64,000 nucleotides of DNA, taken from the NCBI RefSeq assembly GCF_014873495.1, contig NZ_JADBGF010000001.1, forward strand, positions 434,001 to 498,000. Direction: 5' to 3'. Source of the stretch: Streptomyces stelliscabiei (lineage in GTDB: Bacteria; Actinomycetota; Actinomycetes; Streptomycetales; Streptomycetaceae). A program made the translations under genes and the position numbers. The notes below the pieces were generated by a model that saw only the letters and a list, made by a program, of their open reading frames with translations, searched no databases and was not told where the DNA came from. Within the stretch, counting starts at the first letter, position 1. The number at the start of each line of letters is the position of its first letter. Shown piece after piece: positions 43,806 through 51,969 of the stretch.

Positions 43806-44941
43806 GCCTCCGTACGGCCGACGGTGGAGAGGAAGTCGATGGGCTGGGGCGAGGCGCCGTCCAGCGCGAGGTCCGCGGCGATGTCGCCGAAGGCGGGCGA
43901 GAGTTTGAATCCGTGACCGGAGAATCCGGCGAGCAGGATGACGTTCTCGGCGCCGGGCAGCGGGCCGACCAGGGGGCGGCTGCTCTCGGTGTAGCCCTCC
44001 ATGTAGACGGAGAGGCGGGTGGGGTCCGGGTGCAGGTCGGGCAGGTATCGCCCGATCAGCTCGGAGAAGACCTCCAGTTCGTCCGGCCGCACGGTACGGT
44101 CCAGCCGGTTGGGGTCGTCGGCGAGCCGGTGCAGCGCGCGGGACAGTCCGAGCTTGACCGAGATGCCGTCCGGGGAGGGCAGGCCGTAGCAGTGGGTGGG
44201 TGCCGTACGGATGAACGCCGGCCGCTCCTCGCCGAACCAGGCGTCGGGGGCGATGGGCACGTACCAGGCACTGATGATGCGGCGGACTTCCACCTCCCAC
44301 GGCAGGTCGGGCAGCAGGTCGTTGACCCAGGGGCCGGGCGTGACGACGGCGGTGTCGAAGCGCTCGCTGCCTGAGTCGGTGCGGATCTCCACACCGCCCG
44401 CGACGGGGACGATCTCGCGGACCGTGCTGTAGCGGTGGATCACGGCGCCCAGCTGCTCGGCGCGGCGGGCGGCGGTCTGGATCGTCAGTTCGGGGCGGAT
44501 GAACCCGGCGCGGCGGTCGAGTACGGCCGCGTCGCCGTCCTCGATGCGGTACTGCGGGAATCGCTTGGCGAGCGTCTCGTCGTCCAGCACCTCGTGGTCG
44601 AGGTCGTGCTCGGCGATGGACTCAAGGACGGTGGCCATCTGCTGGTGGCCGGTCGGCCCCATGAGCAGGCATCCGGTCAGGCGGCGCAGCTCGCGGCCGG
44701 TCTCGTGCTGGAGCCGGCCCCAGAGGGCGTCGGCGTGCTTGAGGAGGGGGACGTAGCGGGAGTCCTCGAAGTGCGCGCTGCGGAAGATGCGGGTCTCACC
44801 GCCGGCGGCGCTGCGGTCGTGGCCGGGGGCGTAGCGGTCGTATCCGACGACCTCGGCGCCGCGGGCCGCCAGCCGCCAGGCGGCCTGGCTGCCCATCGTT
44901 CCGACGCCGACCACCGCGACGCGCTTCCTGGCAGCTGACAC
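43802..44941 (-). CDS. FAD-dependent N-methyl-amino-acid/sarcosine oxidase-like enzyme (SolA type)
   Basis: The 379-aa protein starts with the FAD fold RVAVVGVGTMGSQAAWRLAARGAEVVGYDRY, followed by GHDRSAAGGETRIFRSAHFED. The end motif is AGFSGHGFKLSPAFGDIAADLAL, typical of monomeric sarcosine oxidase and N-methyltryptophan oxidase. The Cys that anchors FAD covalently in MSOX is not apparent at the usual HGFK(M)AP-adjacent site (here GHGFKLSPAF), so the flavin may be non-covalent. AAAGGAAAG lies 5 nt before GTG 44941. It is the first gene of the operon, directly facing the IclR gene. Confidence 0.87.
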   Translation of the reverse strand: MSAARKRVAVVGVGTMGSQAAWRLAARGAEVVGYDRYAPGHDRSAAGGETRIFRSAHFEDSRYVPLLKHADALWGRLQHETGRELRRLTGCLLMGPTGHQQMATVLESIAEHDLDHEVLDDETLAKRFPQYRIEDGDAAVLDRRAGFIRPELTIQTAARRAEQLGAVIHRYSTVREIVPVAGGVEIRTDSGSERFDTAVVTPGPWVNDLLPDLPWEVEVRRIISAWYVPIAPDAWFGEERPAFIRTAPTHCYGLPSPDGISVKLGLSRALHRLADDPNRLDRTVRPDELEVFSELIGRYLPDLHPDPTRLSVYMEGYTESSRPLVGPLPGAENVILLAGFSGHGFKLSPAFGDIAADLALDGASPQPIDFLSTVGRTEA

Positions 44942-45103
44942 AGGACTTTCCTTTCGTATCGCCGAGGCGCATGCTGAGCCATCGACGTGAGGCTGTTCGA
45001 TTCGAGATGGTTTGAGCGGGAGCCAGGCCCCCTTTGTGGACCTGCGGCTCGCAACCGCCGCGTCTCGCAGTCCGGCTCTCGGCGAGGGATCCCCTCAGAT
45101 GCC

Positions 45104-45140
45104 GTGCCACTATGTGGAATGCTGTGCTAGAATCTGGCAC
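45104..45140. promoter_or_regulatory. IclR-type operator/promoter, copy 1
   Basis: GTGCCA (45104-45109) and TGGCAC (45135-45140) form a perfect outer dyad; the inner part contains TGTGGAATGCTGTGCTAGAAT with a possible -10 TAGAAT at 45128-45133. A 37-bp element of the same size and 29/37 identity precedes the second IclR gene. It lies between the oxidase operon (start 44941) and IclR-1 (start 45218), well placed to control both. Confidence 0.6.
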
Positions 45141-45217
45141 AGAGAATGACAGTGCCTTGAGAGGGGAGTCAAGAGGGTGTCCAGCAGAAATTTTCTGGAT
45201 CAACAGGGGGAAACAGG

Positions 45218-45970
45218 ATGGAAATGAAGAGCGTCACCAGGTCGCTGCGCGTCCTGGAGGCGGTCGCCCAGCATCAGCCCGTGACCGTGGGAGAGTTGAC
45301 GAAGCTCTTCGGGCTGCCGAAGTCCACCGTGCAGCGCACCCTGGTCACCCTGGCCGAAGCCGGCTGGCTGCGCGCCAACCGCAAGGACACCACCCGCTGG
45401 GAGATCGGCGCCCGCGTCCTGGCCGTACGACCCGCCGCCCTCCAGGGCTCCAGCCTCTTCGCCGCAGCCCGCGAACCCATGGTCCGCCTACGGGACACAC
45501 TCAACGAGACCATCCACCTGTCGGTACCCGACGCCCTGCAATGCATGGTCGTCGTCGACCGCGTCGACTCCGACCACGCCGTACGCACCTTCCATACGAT
45601 CGGTGACACCTCGCCCCTGCACGCCACCGCCGTCGGACGCGCCATCCTCGCCCACCTTCCGCGCCGGGATGTCGACGAGCTCATCAGTGCCGGGCTGGAG
45701 CGATTCAGCGACACGACTCCCGTCGAGCCCGACGAACTGCGCGCCGAGCTGGACCGGATCCGCACCGACGGCTACGCGGTCAACCGCAACCAGTACCAGC
45801 CGGGCGTCTGCGCCGTCGCCGCCGCCGTACTCGACGAGGACGGGACTCCGCTGGCAGCCGTGGCCGCCTCCATGCCCGAGGCCCGGTTCGACGGCGAACG
45901 CACCCCCAAGTGGGGTCGCCTCGTCGCCGACACGGCCGCGGAGATCTCACAGCGCCGCCTGGGCGCCTGA
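45218..45970 (+). CDS. IclR-family regulator 1
   Basis: The 250-aa protein has a winged helix at about residues 1-65 (KSVTRSLRVLEAVAQHQPVTVGELTKLFGLPKSTVQRTLVTLAEAGWL) and a GAF-like IclR effector domain (ETIHLSVPDALQCMVVVDRV, HATAVGRAILAHLPRRDVDEL, NRNQYQPGVCAVAAAVLDEDG). Residues 1-125 are identical to IclR-2 because the DNA is identical for 388 bp; after that the proteins diverge. An identical DNA-binding domain with a different ligand-binding end suggests shared operators but different inducers. It faces the transporter/oxidase operon. Confidence 0.92.
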   Translation: MEMKSVTRSLRVLEAVAQHQPVTVGELTKLFGLPKSTVQRTLVTLAEAGWLRANRKDTTRWEIGARVLAVRPAALQGSSLFAAAREPMVRLRDTLNETIHLSVPDALQCMVVVDRVDSDHAVRTFHTIGDTSPLHATAVGRAILAHLPRRDVDELISAGLERFSDTTPVEPDELRAELDRIRTDGYAVNRNQYQPGVCAVAAAVLDEDGTPLAAVAASMPEARFDGERTPKWGRLVADTAAEISQRRLGA

Positions 45971-46188
45971 ACGGCGGACAACACCCCGCAGGCCATCCGT
46001 CGAGGGCCGGGCACACCAGCGTGCGAGCCGGCCCTCAGCCTTGTGTCACGGCAGCCACCGCCCCGCGCCCGGCCGGGGGAAGGCCGGACGCAGGGCGGCC
46101 GCACCACGCGGCACGGCAGGGACGGCCAGTGACCCACCACTGTCCATTGCCGCGGGGAATCGGGATCCTCCTTCACACCTCACCGATC

Positions 46189-46225
46189 GTGCCATATTGT
46201 GGAACGCTATGCTATTATCCGGCAC
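46189..46225. promoter_or_regulatory. IclR-type operator/promoter, copy 2
   Basis: GTGCCA (46189-46194) and CGGCAC (46220-46225) occupy the same 37-bp geometry as copy 1, with TGTGGAACGCTATGCTATTAT inside and a possible -10 TATTAT at 46213-46218, exactly aligned with the TAGAAT of copy 1. It lies upstream of IclR-2 (start 46297) and suggests repression by promoter occupancy. Confidence 0.6.
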
Positions 46226-46296
46226 GACTTGACGTGACTCCTTGCTGGAGTCACCGGGCGAGAAACAGGAATCCACAGGCCTGAAGGGGAAACAGG

Positions 46297-47046
46297 ATGG
46301 AAATGAAGAGCGTCACCAGGTCGCTGCGCGTCCTGGAGGCGGTCGCCCAGCATCAGCCCGTGACCGTGGGAGAGTTGACGAAGCTCTTCGGGCTGCCGAA
46401 GTCCACCGTGCAGCGCACCCTGGTCACCCTGGCCGAAGCCGGCTGGCTGCGCGCCAACCGCAAGGACACCACCCGCTGGGAGATCGGCGCCCGCGTCCTG
46501 GCCGTACGACCCGCCGCCCTCCAGGGCTCCAGCCTCTTCGCCGCAGCCCGCGAACCCATGGTCCGCCTACGGGACACACTCAACGAGACCATCCACCTGT
46601 CGGTACCCGACGCCCTGCAATGCATGGTCGTCGTCGACCGCGTCGACTCCGACCACGCCGTACGCACCTTCCACGCCATCGGCGACACCTCGCCCCTGCA
46701 CGCCACCGCCGCCGGGAACGCCGTCCTCGCCCATCTGGGGAAGTCCGAGATAGCAGAGGTCACCGGGGGGACGTTGGAGGGCTACGGCGAGGAGACCATC
46801 ACCGAGCCGGGTCAACTGCGGGCAGAGCTCCACCGCGTGCGGGAGCGCGGCTACGCCGTCAACCACAACCAGTACCTCCAGGGGGTCTGCGCGATCGCGG
46901 CACCCGTGTTCGACAGTGAGGACACACCGCTGGCCGCCGTGGCCGCCTCCCTGCCCGACTCCCGCTTCGAGCCCGGCCGGCTGCCCGAGCTGGGTCGGCT
47001 GGTCGCCGAGACGGCGGCGGAGATCACCGCCCGGCATCTGGCCTGA
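46297..47046 (+). CDS. IclR-family regulator 2
   Basis: The 249-aa twin of IclR-1 has the same DNA-binding half (identical through FH of RTFH, residue ~126). Its effector half is distinct (HATAAGNAVLAHLGKSEIAEVTGGTLEGYGEET, NHNQYLQGVCAIAAPVFDSEDTPLAAVAASLPDSRF). It has its own copy of the 37-bp operator. It converges on the cupin gene across a small hairpin. The pair could let two related inducers, for example pathway intermediates, act on the same promoters, or allow heteromers. Confidence 0.92.
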   Translation: MEMKSVTRSLRVLEAVAQHQPVTVGELTKLFGLPKSTVQRTLVTLAEAGWLRANRKDTTRWEIGARVLAVRPAALQGSSLFAAAREPMVRLRDTLNETIHLSVPDALQCMVVVDRVDSDHAVRTFHAIGDTSPLHATAAGNAVLAHLGKSEIAEVTGGTLEGYGEETITEPGQLRAELHRVRERGYAVNHNQYLQGVCAIAAPVFDSEDTPLAAVAASLPDSRFEPGRLPELGRLVAETAAEITARHLA

Positions 47047-47052
47047 CGACGG

Positions 47053-47068
47053 CCCGGCTCCGGCCGGG
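47053..47068. terminator. Small bidirectional hairpin between IclR-2 and cupin genes
   Basis: CCCGG-CTCCGG-CCGGG gives a 5-bp stem in the 27-bp gap between convergent genes. It is short, so the assignment is tentative. Confidence 0.35.
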
Positions 47069-47073
47069 TTCCC

Positions 47074-47427
47074 TCACTTCACGATCACGTAGATCTTGCG
47101 CACGGTTTCGACGGTCTTCCAGACACCGACGAAGCCCGGCTTCATGACAAAGCTGTCCCCCGCCTTGTAGACCACCGGCTCGCCGCCTTCCGGTGTGAGT
47201 TCGGCGATGCCGGCGAGGATGTGGCAGAACTCGAAGGTCTCGCCCTTGACCGAGCGCGTCTCGCCGGGCGTCGCTTCCCAGACCCCCGTATGGATCATCT
47301 CCCCGCGGGCGACGTCCTGCGGCCAGGTCATGAATGTGGGGTCGCCGGAAACCAGACGTTCCGGAAGCGGGCCGGACCGGTGCGGCGCGAAGGAGGGATG
47401 GGCGTCGATGGTCTTCAGGAGCGACAT
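47074..47427 (-). CDS. Small cupin-domain protein
   Basis: The 117-aa protein begins MSLLKTIDAHPSFAPHRSG and has the cupin barrel with TGVWEATPGETRSVKGETFEFCHILAGIAELTPEGGEPVVYKAGDSFVMKPGFVGVWKTVE. The group resembles EutQ/DUF861-type cupins found beside amine-degrading genes. Several of the usual metal His ligands are absent (FEFCHIL keeps one), so it may be a non-enzymatic or weakly metal-binding cupin. AAGGAAG precedes ATG 47427. It is the last gene of the aminotransferase-oxidoreductase-dehydrogenase set on this strand, 205 bp behind the dehydrogenase. Confidence 0.8.
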   Translation of the reverse strand: MSLLKTIDAHPSFAPHRSGPLPERLVSGDPTFMTWPQDVARGEMIHTGVWEATPGETRSVKGETFEFCHILAGIAELTPEGGEPVVYKAGDSFVMKPGFVGVWKTVETVRKIYVIVK

Positions 47428-47632
47428 GTTCTTCCTTGCCTGGAACTCGAGAACTGGTGGCCGCGGCCTCGGTCGTTCCATCGGCCCGCAGGGGCTCTGA
47501 TGGAAGCGCTGGCTGGCGAGGCCGTCGTCGAGGAGAGGGGATGGCCTGCCCCCGCGCCCGGCGGTGTGGAAACCGGGCACGAGTGCGGCCCGCCACAGTG
47601 CGTGATGCGGCGTGGCCAGGGCATGACCGCCG

Positions 47633-49072
47633 TCAGCTCACGGGCACCGCGAGGTACTGGTACTCCAGGAACTCGTCGATCCCCACCCGGCCGCCCTCGC
47701 GGCCCAGCCCCGACTGCTTGACGCCGCCGAACGGTGCGGCGGGGTTGGAGACGAGACCCGTGTTCACGCCCACCATGCCCACCTCCAGCCGCTCACTCAC
47801 CCGCAGGGCACGATCGAGGCCCTCGGTGAAGACATAGCCCACCAGGCCCCAGGGGGTGTCGTTGGCACGGCGGATCACCTCGTCCTCGTCGTCGAAGGTC
47901 AGGATCGCGGCGACCGGGCCGAAGATCTCCGTGTCCATCAGGCGGCTGCCGGGATCGACGTCGGCCAGCACGGTCGGCGGGTAGAAGCTGCCGGGGCCTT
48001 CGGGCGTACGGCCTCCGGCGAGCACCCGCGCCCCGCGCTCCACCGCGTCGGCGACCAGCTCCTCCACCTTGCCGCGCCCCCTCCTGTCGATCAGCGGACC
48101 GACGTCGACGCCCTCCCGGGTGCCCGGACCGACGACCAGCGCGGCCATCCGCTCGGCCAGCCGCCGTCCGAACTCCTCCGCCACCGAGCGGTGCACGAAG
48201 AAGCGGTTGGCGGCCGTGCACGCCTCGCCCATGTTGCGCATCTTGGCGACCATCGCGCCGTCCACGGCCTTGTCCAGGTCGGCGTCCTCGAAGACGACGA
48301 ACGGCGCGTTCCCGCCCAGCTCCATCGAGGTCCGCACAACCGCCTCCGCGCTCTGGGCGAGGAGCAGCTGCCCCACGGCCGTGGAACCGGTGAAGGACAG
48401 CTTGCGAATCCGCCCGCCGCGCAGGAGCGGTTCGCACACCTCCCCCGCACGGGAGGTGGTGACGACGTTCAGCACGCCGTCCGGCAGCCCGGCCTCCTTG
48501 AGGATCGCGGCGAGAGCCAGGCTGGACAGAGGGGTCTGCGGGGCGGGCTTGAGCACCATCGTGCAGCCGGCGGCGACCGCCGGTCCGATCTTGCGGGTGC
48601 CCATCGCCAGCGGGAAGTTCCACGGGGTGACCAGCAGGCAGGGGCCGACCGGGCGGCGGGAGAGCAGCATGCGGTTGCGGCCGTCCGGCAGCGTGGCGAG
48701 GCCGCCGTCGATGCGCACGGCCTCCTCGGAGAACCAGCGGAAGAACTCCGCCGCGTACGCCACCTCTCCCCTGGCCTCGGCGAGCGGCTTGCCCATCTCG
48801 GCCGTCATCAGGTGGGCGAGCTCGTCGGTGCGCTCGACGATGATCTCGTAGGCGCGGCGCAGGATCTCGCTGCGCACTCGGGGCGCCGTACGCGCCCACT
48901 CCTCCTGCGCCTGCACGGCCGCTTCCTCGGCGAGCTTCGCGTCCTTGGCGCCGGCGTCGGCGACGTGGCAGAGGGTCTCGCCGGTGGCGGGGTCCTCGAC
49001 GGGCATGGTGGCACCGTCCGCAGCGTCCACCCAGGCGCCACCGATGAACAACTGCGTGGGTGTGTCGGTCAT
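47633..49072 (-). CDS. NAD(P)-dependent aldehyde dehydrogenase, succinate-semialdehyde type
   Basis: From ATG 49072 the protein is 479 aa. It has TPWNFPLAMGTRKIGPAVAAGC, the base Glu in TSMELGGNAPFVV, the nucleophile Cys in MRNMGEACTAANRFFVH and the ending MVGVNTGLVSNPAAPFGGVKQSGLGREGG, a pattern diagnostic of GabD-like succinate-semialdehyde dehydrogenases. It overlaps the FAD/Fe-S oxidoreductase stop by ATGA. Together with the class-III aminotransferase it makes a GABA-shunt-like pair (omega-amino acid to semialdehyde to dicarboxylate). The name gabD is plausible but the substrate is not proven. Confidence 0.88.
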   Translation of the reverse strand: MTDTPTQLFIGGAWVDAADGATMPVEDPATGETLCHVADAGAKDAKLAEEAAVQAQEEWARTAPRVRSEILRRAYEIIVERTDELAHLMTAEMGKPLAEARGEVAYAAEFFRWFSEEAVRIDGGLATLPDGRNRMLLSRRPVGPCLLVTPWNFPLAMGTRKIGPAVAAGCTMVLKPAPQTPLSSLALAAILKEAGLPDGVLNVVTTSRAGEVCEPLLRGGRIRKLSFTGSTAVGQLLLAQSAEAVVRTSMELGGNAPFVVFEDADLDKAVDGAMVAKMRNMGEACTAANRFFVHRSVAEEFGRRLAERMAALVVGPGTREGVDVGPLIDRRGRGKVEELVADAVERGARVLAGGRTPEGPGSFYPPTVLADVDPGSRLMDTEIFGPVAAILTFDDEDEVIRRANDTPWGLVGYVFTEGLDRALRVSERLEVGMVGVNTGLVSNPAAPFGGVKQSGLGREGGRVGIDEFLEYQYLAVPVS

Positions 49073-51969
49073 GAGTTCTCTCCTGGTTGTCCGGGTCGGT
49101 CGGCGGCGGGGTCGAGCAGTTCCGCGAGGTGCAGGGCGCGGATGCCCCCGCCTCCGGCGAGGTGGTCGATCTGAGTGGCGCAACTGAATCCGTCGGCCAC
49201 GACGACGGCCGGTGTCCGCGGGTCGATGTCGTCGAGGCGTGGCTTCAGAGCGAGGTCGGCGACGGCCATCGAGGTGTCGTAGTGCTGTTCCTCGAAGCCG
49301 AAGTTGCCGGCGAGCCCGCAGCAGCCCTCGGCCTCGTCGACCTTGCCTACGCCGAGGCGGCCGAGCAGGTCGCGGGGGTGGCGGCCCTTGAACGTGGCGT
49401 ACTCGTGGCAGTGGGTCTGCAGCACGACGTTGTCCGGCAGTTCGGGGGGCGTCCAGCCGGGTGCGGCGAGATCGGTCAGGGCTCCGGTGAGGGTGTGGAC
49501 GCGGGCCGCGACGCGCCGGGCGGCGTCGGTACCGAGGAGTTCGGGCACGTCACGCTTGAGCGCTGCGGCGCAGCTGGGCTCCGCCACGACGATGGGCCGG
49601 TCGTCGCCGTTGTCCAGGCGGGTGACCGTACGGGCCATGATGCGGCGCGCCACGGACAGCTGTCCGGTGCTCACCCATGTCAGGCCGCAGCACAGGTCGT
49701 CCTCCGCCGTGCAGGGCAGGCCGGCATCGGCCAGTACGCGGCTCGCCGCTCCGGCCACGTCGGGGCGGAAGGCGCGGGTGAAGCTGTCGACGAAGAGCAA
49801 GGCCTTCGCCGGCTCACCCGTCCTTGCCGCGCGCAGGGCCCGGCGAATGTCGTGCCGGGAGGAGAAAGCGGGGATCCGGCGTTTTGTGGTCACGCCGCCG
49901 AGGCGCGCGAGCAGCCTCCCGACGGGCCCGCGCAGCAGCGCGTTCACCGGGCGGGCCGCGTAGCCGACGAGCCTGGACGTCAGGGGGAGCCAGCCCAGTG
50001 AGTAGTGGGAGCGGGGCCTGACTCTGCCTTTGTAGTGCTGGTGCAGGAACTCCGCCTTGTACGTGGCCATGTCGACGCCGACCGGGCAGTCGCTGGAGCA
50101 GGCCTTGCAGGACAGGCACAGATCGAGGGCGTCCCGCACCTCCGCGGAGCGCCAGCCGTCCTGAACGGTTCCGCCCCGCACCATCTCCTGGAGCAGACGG
50201 GCCCGGCCCCGGGTCGAGTCGTTCTCCTCCCCGGTGGCCCGGTAGCTGGGACACATCACGCCGCCCGCGTCGCTGCGGCAGCGGCCGACACCGACACAGC
50301 GGCGTACCGCTCCCGCGAAGCCGTCCTCGTCGTGGGGGAAGGAGAAGAGGCTCTCGACGGGCAGCAGCGAGGGGGTGTGCAGCGCCAGGTCGGCGTCGAG
50401 GGGAGCCGGGGCCACGATGACGCCGGGGTTGAGCAACCCCTCCGGGTCGAAGACCTCCTTGAAGGCGGCGAACGTCCGGATCATCCGGTGGCTGTACATG
50501 ACCTCCAGCAGCTCGCCCCGGGCCCGCCCGTCGCCGTGCTCGCCCGACAGACTTCCGCCGTGCTCGACGACCAGGGCCGCGGCCTCCGTCAGGAACCGGC
50601 GGGTGGCGGCCCGCCCCGTGTCCGTGGCGAGGTCGAAGTCGATGCGCACGTGGACACAGCCCGCGCCGAAGTGGCCGTACAGCACGCCGGTCAGGCCGTG
50701 CGCGGCCAGCAGCTTGCGGAAGTCGCGCAGGTAGGCGGCCAGGTTCTCGGGCGCGACGGCCGCATCCTCCCAGCCGGGCCAGGACTCCGAGCCGTCGACG
50801 AGCCGGGCGGCGAGCCCTGCCCCGTCCTCGCGGACCCGCCACAGCGAACGCCGCTCGGCCGGGCTGTGCACGACCCGCCCACCGGTCATCCGGCCCTGTG
50901 CTCCGAGCACGCCCAGCAGTTCGTCCGCGCGGGCGTCGACGGCCGCCTGGTCGTCGCCGTCGAGTTCGACGTAGAGCCAGGCACGTCCCTCGGGGAGGCC
51001 GGTGACGGAGTCCGGACCGCGCCGGGCGCGCATGGTGGCGACGATCGCCTCGTCCATGCCCTCGACGGCGGTGGGGTTCCAGCGCAGGATCTCGGGGACG
51101 TCCTCGGCGGCGTCGACCACGTCGTCGTAGCCGAGGGTGAGCAGGGTGGAAGCCTGTGCGGTCGCCACCAGGCGGACCGTCGCCGCGGTGACGACCGCAC
51201 AGGAGCCCTCGGTGCCCACCAGTGCGCGGGCCATGTCGAAGCCGTGTTCGGGCAGCAGGTGGCGCAGTTGGTAGCCGGAGACCTGGCGCGGTACCCGGCC
51301 CAGCTCGGTGCGGATCGACGCCAGGTTGCCGTCGATCAGGCGGCGCACGTCTGCTTCCAGACCGGCGACGCGCCGGACGGCGTCCGTGTCGTCCGGGTCG
51401 GCGGCCCGCAGTCCGGTGCGGTCGGCGACGGCCCGCACGCCGTCGGCCGTCACGATCTCCAGCGCCTCGATGTGGCCGCTGGTGCGCCCGTGCCGTACGG
51501 ATCGGTTGCCGCACGCGTCGTTGCCGATCATGCCGCCGATGGTGCAGCGGCTGTGCGAGGAGGGATCGGGTCCGAAGGTGAGCCCGTGCAGGGCGGCCGC
51601 GGACCGTAGCGCGTCCAGGATCACTCCGGCCTCGACGCGCGCGCTACGCGCCTCGACGTCGATGTCCAGAATCCGGTTCAGGTACCGGGAGAGGTCCAGC
51701 ACGACGCCAGGTCCGACGGCGTTGCCCGCCATGCTGGTGCCGCCGCCGCGTGCGGTCACCGGGATGCCTGTCTCACGGCAGGCCCGCACCACCGCGACGA
51801 CGTCGTCGGCGCTGCGGGGAAAGACCACGGCCCTCGGCGGGACCCGGTAGTTGGAGGCGTCGTAGGCGTAGGGCCCGGTGGAGCCTGGGCCGGTCTCCAC
51901 CCGCAGGCCGGGAGCGGTCTCGGCGAGCCGCGCGACCAGCGGCTCCAGGGCCGTGGTGGTATCCGTCAT
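49069..51969 (-). CDS. FAD-binding and [4Fe-4S] oxidoreductase fusion, D-2-hydroxy-acid dehydrogenase type
   Basis: The 966-aa protein has an N-terminal PCMH FAD domain (PRAVVFPRSADDVVAVVRACRETGIPVTARGGGTSMAGNAVGPGVV), then the FAD-oxidase C domain (YGHFGAGCVHVRIDFDL, SGEHGDGRARGELL, FDPEGLLNPGVIV). A ferredoxin-like pair of clusters follows (CVGVGRCRSD...CPSYRAT; CLSCKACSSDCPVG), and two CCG-type domains end it (CCGLTWVSTGQ; HCHEYATFKG; CCGLAGNFGF). Family members oxidise D-lactate, D-2-hydroxyglutarate or similar 2-hydroxy acids and pass electrons to quinones. Between an aminotransferase and a semialdehyde dehydrogenase, with ATGA overlaps on both sides, it is an unusual partner. It may recover a reduced hydroxy-acid by-product. 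Confidence 0.9.
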   Translation of the reverse strand: MTDTTTALEPLVARLAETAPGLRVETGPGSTGPYAYDASNYRVPPRAVVFPRSADDVVAVVRACRETGIPVTARGGGTSMAGNAVGPGVVLDLSRYLNRILDIDVEARSARVEAGVILDALRSAAALHGLTFGPDPSSHSRCTIGGMIGNDACGNRSVRHGRTSGHIEALEIVTADGVRAVADRTGLRAADPDDTDAVRRVAGLEADVRRLIDGNLASIRTELGRVPRQVSGYQLRHLLPEHGFDMARALVGTEGSCAVVTAATVRLVATAQASTLLTLGYDDVVDAAEDVPEILRWNPTAVEGMDEAIVATMRARRGPDSVTGLPEGRAWLYVELDGDDQAAVDARADELLGVLGAQGRMTGGRVVHSPAERRSLWRVREDGAGLAARLVDGSESWPGWEDAAVAPENLAAYLRDFRKLLAAHGLTGVLYGHFGAGCVHVRIDFDLATDTGRAATRRFLTEAAALVVEHGGSLSGEHGDGRARGELLEVMYSHRMIRTFAAFKEVFDPEGLLNPGVIVAPAPLDADLALHTPSLLPVESLFSFPHDEDGFAGAVRRCVGVGRCRSDAGGVMCPSYRATGEENDSTRGRARLLQEMVRGGTVQDGWRSAEVRDALDLCLSCKACSSDCPVGVDMATYKAEFLHQHYKGRVRPRSHYSLGWLPLTSRLVGYAARPVNALLRGPVGRLLARLGGVTTKRRIPAFSSRHDIRRALRAARTGEPAKALLFVDSFTRAFRPDVAGAASRVLADAGLPCTAEDDLCCGLTWVSTGQLSVARRIMARTVTRLDNGDDRPIVVAEPSCAAALKRDVPELLGTDAARRVAARVHTLTGALTDLAAPGWTPPELPDNVVLQTHCHEYATFKGRHPRDLLGRLGVGKVDEAEGCCGLAGNFGFEEQHYDTSMAVADLALKPRLDDIDPRTPAVVVADGFSCATQIDHLAGGGGIRALHLAELLDPAADRPGQPGENS

